DNA of 45,943 nt, from NCBI GenBank assembly GCA_003427395.1, contig BFEA01000220.1:1914949-1960891 (forward strand), in the 5' to 3' direction. The notes below the pieces were generated by a model. The model did not search any database, had not been told where the DNA came from, and saw only the letters and a list, made by a program, of their open reading frames with translations. The position numbers were made by a program, and so were the translations under genes. The DNA is from Chara braunii (Eukaryota; Streptophyta; Charophyceae; Charales; Characeae). The stretch's first letter is position 1. Each line of letters opens with the position of its first letter. Of this stretch, positions 34,601-44,700 are shown piece by piece.

Positions 34601-37600
34601 CGGTTTTAAGGCGAGACATCACCGGTCAAGCCCAAAAACTAGGCTGTCACTCACCATGATGTTATGCACAAAAAGGCCGAAAAAGGAAACCAGAAAGTAG
34701 AAACAAATCACTATTTGACTAAAAGTATGATACAGTTGTAGCCTTAATCCAGCTGTGGGAGAAGTTGGAGGAACAGATCTAGGCTTTTTCCAGAGAATCT
34801 TACAGTGCTCTTGGCCCTTTGTGTGGAGCAAATAGGAGATTAGGATGTTTGTCCTGGCCATATTATTCCCCAAGCCATGTCCTTGAGCACAGACTTCTCT
34901 CACGATGCGTGTTTCCAGGGGCCGAGTCCCACTAGCAGCGTCGTATTTCCTCAACGCTTGAATGTGGACGTGTTTGTGGAGATGTGCATAAATCGTGTTG
35001 AGTTTCCTCGAACTGTGCATCTCCACAAACACGTCCAGATTCAGGCGTTGAGGAAACTCAACGCTGCGAGTGGGACTTGTGGCCCAGGTCGTTTTGTTGT
35101 AGAGTGCCTGTAGCAACTGGCATGTTGGATCAGGACAGCACTCTTTCCCATTTTGGGGCCAATACTTATTTTAGAAAAGGACGACGGACTTGAGATTTTT
35201 TTTTTCCCTTGAGATATTATCATTGATCTGACCGGCCCTACATAATTGAGAATGATTTTATTCTGGTCATCTGATTGTAACTGGATTGGAACTTTCGTCT
35301 GTTGAGTTGTTAGTAGCTGGATTCGAGATTTTTTTTTTTTTTTTCCCCGTTTATTATGGCTCTTCAGGCCGTGGTTTTCCTTTTTTTTCCCAGGGTTGGG
35401 AAATGTCAGGGCAGAAGTCCGGCTTTGATCATTCTTCAATTCCAATGCCTGGAGCTAAGCTGGGTAATGCTCCCAGTACTTTGTTTTCGGGGTTGTTTGT
35501 GGAGGGATTCCCGTCCTCCCCCTGTTGTGTGAAATATAATGAGCAGAGTCTTTCAATTAAAAAAAAAAACAAAAAAAACGTTGGTCTCTATTTGAACAGT
35601 TTGTGGGTGCACCAACTGATCTAGGCCCAATACTGAAGAGTCTTGAAAATTTAAGAATGTGGAATCAAAGCCTTGGCATGAAAATTTAAGAATGTGGAAT
35701 CAAAGCCAAAGATGGTCCCAGTTGAAAGTGTAACGTGCGGCGATTTGATTAGAGTTGGTCTGAGTTGGATCTTTGGTTTTGGGATTTCTGAGTGTCCGAC
35801 CCCACGAGCGAAGTAATCCTGTAGTCTTGGAGTCCCCTTCGGAGCGGTTGACTTTTTTTTTTTTTTTTTTTTTTTGACATCTGCTTGTGCTTTGACAGAG
35901 GTTGAAAAAAAAAGAAAAAAAAAAGAAGCATCCCGCGGTAGTACCCCACAACAGGGCTTGTCGGAAAATCGTGCTGGGTTGTGATTTATTGTTTCGTTGT
36001 CCACAGGAAAGTTGGAGGGAGGGAGGGAGGGAGGGCGGGGAGGGGAGGGAATTGGTGCTTTGTCATTGTGTATTTCCTGTTTTGTCATAGGATCTGGCTC
36101 CACTACTCTAGACTCAAGAAATTTTGTGAGTTCGGCCTCGTTCCGCTTACTCTAGAACTAAACTCACGAAATTGGCATCTAGAGCTGTCAGAAAAAGGAC
36201 CTCGTGAAAGGAACTCTCGAAACATGTAGGGTGCATACCGTGCCGCTCCCCATTTTTCAAGGGTGGTCTATGCTTCCCCTTGTGCGGCCTCCTTTTTTTT
36301 TCAGTAGACCTGGAGTAGGGGCCAAAAAACGAACCGTTCAGTTGTAAGGTAATGATGTCTGCACTCCAACTTCCTGAGTCCCTTTTGTTTTTAGTAGACC
36401 TGGAGTAGGGGCCAACAAACTTCCTGAGTCCCGCCTTTTAGAGCAAGTGGAGCGAAGCCAGGAATTTCGTCAGTTGTTTGGCTCTGACCTCTCTAGAAAC
36501 TTTTCAAGTGCCTAGAGTAGTGGAGTCTGGAAACTTTTCAAGTGTCTAGAGTAGTGGAGCGAGAGGCGTAGGGTCGCTAGTTTATGGCATGTGCGTGTTT
36601 TCTCAGCAGGCTTGCCGTTGCCTACCCTTGTGAGTGTGAGAGTTGTTGCGTGGATGGTGAGGCAAGTCCCTTGGCATTGCTGATTTGTGGTAGTTTAATT
36701 TGTGCTGCACCGCCGCGCATGATTACCTCTGGCAGACGGAAACTTTGATGCAACAGAGTCCTACAGGCCTTTTGAGGTTGCTGGGTAGCATTTTCTGGCA
36801 TGTATCTGACTGTAATCTTCCCCCATATTCAAGTTGAACATTTATCAGGCGGTAATTTTACAGAGGGGTACTGCCAGAGGAGTGCCCTCGGGCTTTTGTG
36901 CTCCGTTTAAAATTTTCAACGGCTCCCTCTCAGCCCATTCAGATGAAATGGGGGGAAAGAAAGTGAAACGGGCCATGAACTGCTGATAAACAGACCGAGG
37001 TTCGAGTCTTTTTTTTGTGAAACAGGCTTCCACTCTGGCGAATGGTCTGAAGTGTTTTGTTTCCAGGTGTGTTAGATGTGTGGTTGGTTTGTGGACTGAC
37101 CTACGGGGGAAAATTACTTTTGTTCAAGATCTGCATTTGGAACAGGAATGCTGTTGCTGTGCATTGATAAGTGCCTGTTGGTAAGATGGTGACTGGAGGG
37201 GCGTGGCTCATATCCTGGTTCAGATCGGAGACCTGTCCCTGTTTTGCTTTGGGCTTTTTTTGGCAGTATATCTTTCTTGTTCTTTTTTTTTTTTCTTGAA
37301 AAAATTAAGAAGGGAGGGGACTGGGCGCTTTTGTAATAATAAACTGAGGTTCCAGCGTGGGTTCAATTCCCCTTGGCCTCATTTACCTGCCTGGGCACAC
37401 TTGGTACCTACCAGCTAAGACGTAGCCCTTTGGCCTTTCTGGTTGGCATTAGCAGGGTTGGCTGTCTTTGTAGGGTGGGAAGGGGGGGGGGGGGGGGGGG
37501 GACGTGCAGAGATTGGCCTGGTGATACATTCCCAGTCCTTTTTGTGTGGGTGCTTCCTATGAGGTTGGTGTATCTCGACTCTCTGCTCATGTGTGGCAGA

Positions 37601-40600
37601 GGATGTAGTTGTTGGCTTTCCTCTGAAGGCTGCAAAGGCGACTCTAGAAGGCTGCGCAAACACCAGGTGGTGGCATTGGATAAAGAAATTGGGAAAAACA
37701 ATAAAATATGTTGTCTCCAAAAAAAGAAATGCCGGAAGTGCGTGTTACATCCTGTCGCCAACTCTATGACTACTGTGCTAGTGCGACCAGACCCTGGATT
37801 TAAGTACTCGATCGGAGTCTCATCTCTGATGCGGACTGTCCTGTTCTCTTTTTCTTTTTTGGGGGGTGGGTTCGGGGGGGCGGGTGGTGAGTCTGGCCTT
37901 TCTTGGGTGGGAAAAGGAATGCTTTGGGTAGGGATTACCATAATATTTTGGAATTGCTGAAATGTTTTACTGTCGAATACAGCTGTCCCAGTTGGGGCCC
38001 TAGCATAGCTCGTAAGGCCTACAACTGGCATTCAGGACGTTGTGGGGTATCAATACCCATCGGTGTCACGGATATACTTCTGGGCATGCTTGGTGCCTAC
38101 CACCTCGCGGTACCCTGTCTGTGAGGTGGGTGCAGCGACTGACAAATGTTGTCGCAAATAGCACTACTGGCAGACCCGCTCCTGGTATTGCCCGTGGAGC
38201 TGGTGCAGCTGGACTCTGTCATCATAGGGCCTCGCTCCACTACTTGCCAAATGTGCAAAATGGGAATGAATCTTCTGCTAGAACATGGAAAGATGCACCA
38301 CCATGATTTCTGTTTTTTGTGCATGTGGCGAGTAGTGTACCGAGGTCCATATGCAGAAGAGGATACAGCAGGCGGGTTCCCGCTGAAGACTGAGGAGGCC
38401 ACCCTAAAAAAGGCCATGAACGCCAGGTCATGTCCGATTCGACAGGGGGAAAAAATAACAACAACTGTTGATGAACTGGACTTTTCAAAAGCGATTTATT
38501 TTCTTCACAGGCTGCTCAGACCTGAGTTTAAACTGGTAGGTGGCTATTCTTATCAAAAACATTTTTCGGATTTTTCACAGTGCATACTGCAACATAAAGT
38601 TCCAGTATAAAGTTCTAGTAAGGTGGTCTGGAATAGGTTCTTAAACCTCTAGTACACGGCTCCATCCTTTTGCGAAGATTGGCTACCGTCTTCCCCCGAA
38701 CATAATGCACCCTAAAATTGAATGTATACAAGCTATATTTCCGCCCAGATGCAACCAAATTAAGGGTGCGGTGTCTTCGGGGGAAGACGGTAGTTATCGA
38801 TGGACTCCAAAAAAGTAAATTTGCGCCTTGGGCCTACCGGACCAAAAGGGCTGGCGGCACCAGCCAAAAAAGAAATAAGTGTGCCGCTGGAGGCTTGGAA
38901 AAGCTTGGTGCGCAGTGCATCGTCTCCAGGCCAGGGTGTGCTGGTGGTTTGAAGTATCCGTGCCTCCCCCAGCTTCCTGTTAGGCTGGTGGCAACCGCCG
39001 TTCTCGTCTTCCACGGTTCGGCATTTTAGAGAGGGGTCTAAATGGCAGATCGGTAAGAAATAGGCTCTATGCCTAGTGGGCTAGTGGGCCCTTCCTGCCT
39101 GTGATAGTTGCTATTTCAAGGGGGTGTAGAACAGTGCATCAGAAAGAAGAGACTGGGTGGTACTGGTGGTTTGCATCCGGTTTGTCCTTGCCCATGATTG
39201 GCTTGGTATTGTAGGGCTAGGCAAAACTGTTCATCGGCAAATGGATGTGGGGGCCACCACCCTTTTTTCTTCATGTCCTGTAGGCCGAAGTTTTCCGTGG
39301 GACGGAAACCACTAGTACCTCCGCCAGTGTTGGGAAAATAAGGAAAGGTGGCAGTTTTCCCAAACTCCTCCGCCAGTGTTGGGAAAATAGGGAAAAGTGG
39401 CAGTTTTCCCAAACTGCTAAGGATTCGGAGGTCGGGCACGAGGACGACTGCCATTGATAAACCTGATAGGCGGTCCTCACTTCGTTTCAGCCTCCGAAAA
39501 AGTCAGGACCAACCAAGGCCCGCTATTTTCCCACGTGGCAAAAGTAGAACGTCAAAAAAAGACAAAAAAAAAAAGACAAGGGGTGCGTGTGGGTAGAACC
39601 TCTTTCAGGACATACCATTTCGGTGGCCTGCTTCAAACAGGTGTTCTCCATCCAGGTTTCTTGTTCCGTTCGACTCTTCTCGCCCTAGTAATTAAGCATT
39701 TTGGGCCCGTGGCCTATTCCGCAGTCTCATGAACGACATAACACTTCGAAAACAAAAACGAAAACAAAATAAAAGACCCAGTACCAGAGAAGCTTATTTT
39801 TATATACCACACAGAGATTGAAGAGGTGGCCCATATGTGCCGCTTCGAACTTCGAACATATGTATGGGCTTCCTTTTTTAGCTTTTAGTACCTCAAGGCG
39901 TACCCTTGCCACTAGCATCTAGTATATATTCTAGTATATATTATTATATGATTGTATAGATAATACATATATCACATTATATGTTCTGGTATATATTCTA
40001 GTATATATTCTAGTATATATTCTAATATATATTCTAGTATCTATTCTAATATATATTCTAGTATCTATTCTAATATATATTCTAGTATCTATTCTAATAT
40101 ATATTCTAGTATATATTCTAATATATATTCTCGTATATATTCTACTCCTGGGTTTCTGACCCTGTTGTACATGAACCGCGGATGGCAAGGAGCAATGCAG
40201 AAACGGGTGTGGCACAGATCTCAGATCTTTACAAGGCAGGTACAAAAAAAAGTTCCTTTCCGTTTTGGCTTTTTGGCGGTCCATGAATGCTACGGGTAGT
40301 AGTTTCATCGGAGTGTACGTAACCTCGCACTGGCCTTCGTGAGATTGCTATGTCCTTGGGTAAGGTTGATAGAATGCACCTAGACGTCGGTGCAGTGCAT
40401 ATTCAGCTGGCACATTTATTCTAGGGATGGGCCACTGACAGGCCTGGTGTGTATCATTTGAAGCCTGAATGGTCTCATGCCAGTCACTACCCCATCTTTG
40501 ACCCCCCGCGTGGAGGGGAAACAATTGAGACGATGATTTTGTTAATTGTTGTTCCTGGCAGTGTGTTTGTGGTGGATCTGAGACTCAAAGCTTAGACGGG

Positions 40601-41682
40601 CTAGCTCTTTCTCACTACTTCACACAAGTTTTTCTCCTTTCTTGGAGATGTAATGGATTTTCTGTTTTGGTATGTAACATGTCTGGGAAGGCTCTCTTTT
40701 CTCTCCACGCCGGTGCCGAATCTATATCGGTTGCTTCAAACGATGTCAGAATTCGAATGCGCCCAACCATGCAGCAATGTTCAGGGTTTGTCGAGGGACC
40801 TTCAAAGCCAGTTGGATGAAATGTTCATGGTTTTCAGTTTCATTTTTGATGAAAAGCTTTTTCTTTCTCTCAAAGATGGTTATGTTTCTGACAATTCTGA
40901 ACTGAGTAGATTTCAACGCGTTGTACACATTGAGGTGACGACTCGCCTGAATTCCCAACATCCCCAATGGAACTGCAAGCGAGAAAAAAATAAGCAAGGA
41001 TGGCATGGACCTCTTTTTTTATTTTTTTAAATCAGCTTTTTCTGCATCCAAACGTCTGGCATTCTTAATTATTGTAGCTAAGTGTTTGTAGTACTTTGTA
41101 CGGGTTGTGCGTCTGCTGGAAGTCCAGAACTCCAGGTCCAAAGGACTTACGTTTTCTGCAGGATTTAACAATGTGCAACATGGAGAATCCCACTGTTCTT
41201 GTGATGGAAATCGTTTGGGACTGTGGTGGGATATGTCTGTTTTGCCGCGATTTTGATTCTTTGCTCTGGAATGTTCAATTCGATGGAAATCGCCGAGTGC
41301 TTCATTCCGTGTGTGTCTCACACACTCTCGGTTCTTCTCTGCTTGCCTGCTGTCACAGACTTGTTCGATTTGGTGCCCTTGATCCGAGGAAGAACTCTGT
41401 GCTAAAGGAGCAGTGGAGAATTGTAACTTGTATTCCACTTCATGCCGGCCTATTCCACATCTTGGTGAACTTGCTGACTCTTATTTTTGTGGGAGCTCAT
41501 CTGGAAAGAGAGTATGGGACATGTAAGTGCCGTCGCCCTGTCCAACCTCTCGTATAAGCGAATGTGGATGGCAACCACCTTAATTCCTAATCAGTCCATA
41601 TGGGCAATCGAGGCCAACTGCTTATCTGCTATGCCATCTTAATAAGACAGTTTGCTTGTCTACCTCTCTGCAATTCAAGTCC

Positions 41683-41751
<69 letters not shown>

Positions 41752-44700
41752 NGGGNGGNGGGGGGGGGTGGGGAAGGGGATTGGTAATATAGTTACATTT
41801 TGAACCTTGGTCTCCTTCCGTACCCTCCTGGACTCGCCACTCCCTCAAGCTGTCTAGTCATGGGAAGACTCTTACTTAAACCACCAGTACTTCGGCCGCG
41901 GGCGCTCCTGTAGTAGCCCGTACGTTTCCTAAAATCGTGGTGCGTTAGACGTGCTGGTTGTTTAACAGACCAAGGAGGGATCCGAATGCAAGGATCGAGA
42001 GCTGGCAGAAGGCCAGGCTATGTTGGTAATGGTGAACTTTCAGTGTGCTGTGTTCGTGAGCCATGCCGATGAATGGGGCGTGATGAAGAGATGTGTGTTG
42101 TTACAAATGGAATGCTGTGGTAATGAGACCATTTCCTGGATTGAAAAAAAAAACAAAAAAAACAGAGGCCTTTTATGGTCCTGGCTCCATGTCCATTCCG
42201 GGGAGCAACCATTTCCATCGAATGTTTTTAAAGATAAGAGAGAATCTGAAAAACGAGCAGAATTGTTTGTGCGGATCGTGTTCATACAGTCTCGATCCAG
42301 CGAAAGATTGTGGTGCCAGTAGACAGCAAATGAACGGGATCTTTGGGCGTATGATGTCATCACCAAGCCTGTGCAATGTGTGGATATGGGAGTGACAGAT
42401 TCCAACTATCAGCTTATTATCTGAATTCTTAAGTGTGTGCAATTTGCAGAGCGGCAAGGAAAATGTGTAATCTGTGACCGTTGTGTGAATTTGGTGCTAA
42501 TTTATGTGTTTTATTTTTGCGACCATTCTTTCCTCCCCTTTTTGTGTTCTAACGTTCGAAGTGCTGCCGTTTGGACTTGGTGTAATCATTTTGAAAACCC
42601 CTTGCAGTGACAGTCGTTGCCATTTGGCTGGCTTCGGCGATAGGAGGGGGCCTTTGGTCGGCGATACTTCTCGTACCGGAAAACATCTCGGTCGGGGCAT
42701 CTTTCCCGACAATGGGCCTTGTTGGTTGCACGCTTGTGGATATGCTTCTGTATGGAGATCTGTACGTCAACAAGGTAGGTTTGATAAGCGAACGGGAAAC
42801 GTCCTCAGATTGGCATTGCGTACGTGGCTCGCATGCAGATTTTCTCTGGTAGTATACCTGTCTGTCCTTTTTGGTATAGATTTCTTAATTTTGTGAAATT
42901 GGTAATAACTTATGAACGATTAATAAACATTGCTTTTGGTTTTGAACGAACGGGATTTGGAGAGAGGCTGCTGTGTGCTCAACTTGATCCAGGCTGAAGT
43001 CGGATTATCTAACATAGCAGTGTCTTGATGATTGTGTTTTTTTTCCCTTCCTTTTTCTCCTTAAACCACTACCTTCTTCCCCTGAATACAACGTATGGTC
43101 ATTGAAGCTGTATTAAGACTGAAAGATACCCCAAATAAAGCTATAATGACCGTACGTTGTATTCGGGGGAAGAAGGTAGCACACGGCCCCAGCCTTGCAG
43201 TGCGGAACTTGTCGCCACAAGAAAACGAGCAAGGCCGAAACGTCAAACTCTGGGGCTGCCGTTGATAAATCGGATCAGCGGTTGTGTTTTCGTTTCACGC
43301 TTCCAGAAGGTGTCAGGCCTGCGGCCCAGGTGCCCATGTGCTGGTGTGCTTTAAGCAGTGTCTTGACGATGATTGATCCACTAAAAGTTACTGCTGACTT
43401 GAGAAAAGTCCGAGCAGCTTATAAGCGCTTCCCCCTGTCTCTCTGCTTAGTGTGAGCTGCATCATTGCGGCGTAAAGAAATTTCGAAGGTGATTCTTGAA
43501 TTCCAGGTGTTATTTTTGTCCATTCTTGTGAGGACTTGCACAATGTGAATTCGTTACAAGAACAGTGGAAAAGGAGAGAGGAGGGAGAGAGTGTTTAAGA
43601 CGGCCACGATGTGGCAGCAGCGCCAGTTCAATGAAGTCCATTTGATCGAGTTGAATCAAAAGGAGTTGTGGTTGTTGCATAGCCGGCTCCGATTATCTTT
43701 TTTGTATTCTATGCCTCTATCTTTTGCTACTTACAAATCTGTCATTGTTTCCTTGGGTGGTTTTGGTGTTTTTTGTCTTGCAGCTTGTTGCTGCTTATAG
43801 TCTGTTCGTTGTGTCGGGATTACACATTGTGATTGGCTTGATGCCAAACGTTGACAATTGGGGTCACGTTGGAGGCTTCATCTCTGGCTTCTTTGTGAGT
43901 CTGCTGGTTCTGACACGTGTGGAGCCTAGATGTATGACGGAAGTGGAAGGCGGTGTGGCGGTCAAGAAAAGGATTGATCTTGGCTTCAAAAGGAGGATAG
44001 AGATTTACCGGCGACCACTCCGAATTGGGGGAACAATGGTGGTTGCACTTGGGTGAGTGTGAGCAGACTCCTCTTTTCCTATTCTCTGTTCATGCTGTGC
44101 TAATTTGAATCCCCCAATCTCTCCTTTCCATCTATTCTGTCTTTTTTCACTGGATTGATCTTGGCTATCTAAAGGACGGTAGAGGTTGACCGCTTACCCC
44201 CTGGAAGTGGTGGAACGATGGTAGTTTCCCATTCTCTTCATGCTCTGCTCTCAATTTGAATTTCTCCAAGCTCTCCCTTCCATCTATATTCTGTCTTTTC
44301 AGTGTCACACTAGCACGTATCGCCTTATTACTATTATGTTTCGTCAAGGGCCCTTCCAATTTGTGGAGTTGTACGTCTCCGCTTCATCAGCTAACGCACT
44401 GTACTTGATTGCTGTAATCATCTAAAATGGACTGCCAATTTGAAATTGAGAAATGCAAAGGAGGGGAAGGTTCGAAACGCTGTTTTTCAGGTTTTGCAAA
44501 CGAAAATCGCATTTTTAAATGCGATGGAGTTCGAAGATGCCAGCCCCATCGAACTCCATCGCATTTAAAAATGCGATTTTCATTTGCAAAACCAGAAAAA
44601 CAGCGTCGAACCTTCCCCTCCTTTCACCCTACGTTCTGGACTACAAAGCAGACATGTAGGAGAATGCATGTTGCGAGGATTACTTTTCGCCAAAACAAAA

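Larger units (their letters stand above)
23812..41358 (+). other. Intron 1 of the rhomboid gene (17.5 kb)
   Basis: Donor GTAAGT at 23812 and acceptor TGTCACAG ending at 41358. Joining them completes a Thr codon and restores the plant RBL order GP..xT-L-x-x-x-GAL. The intron is filled with transposon fragments listed separately. No other exon or gene was recognised inside it, though a small hidden exon cannot be excluded. Confidence 0.75.

Noticed and set aside
37408-38031. 207-codon minus-strand and 195-codon plus-strand frames
   Set aside because: Both cross a G run and SINE remnants, overlap each other and have no recognisable domain.
39915-40308. 125-codon Arg/Ile/Tyr protein on the minus strand
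   Set aside because: It is a translation of the 12-bp minisatellite.
41096-41557. Single 153-codon protein starting at 41096
   Set aside because: The part before 41359 lacks similarity to the family and is intron read-through. The splice acceptor at 41358 and codon phase give a better model.
43195-43455. Extra rhomboid exon in intron 3
   Set aside because: The 86-codon frame has no rhomboid motif, and exon 3 and exon 4 join in phase 0 with no missing segment.
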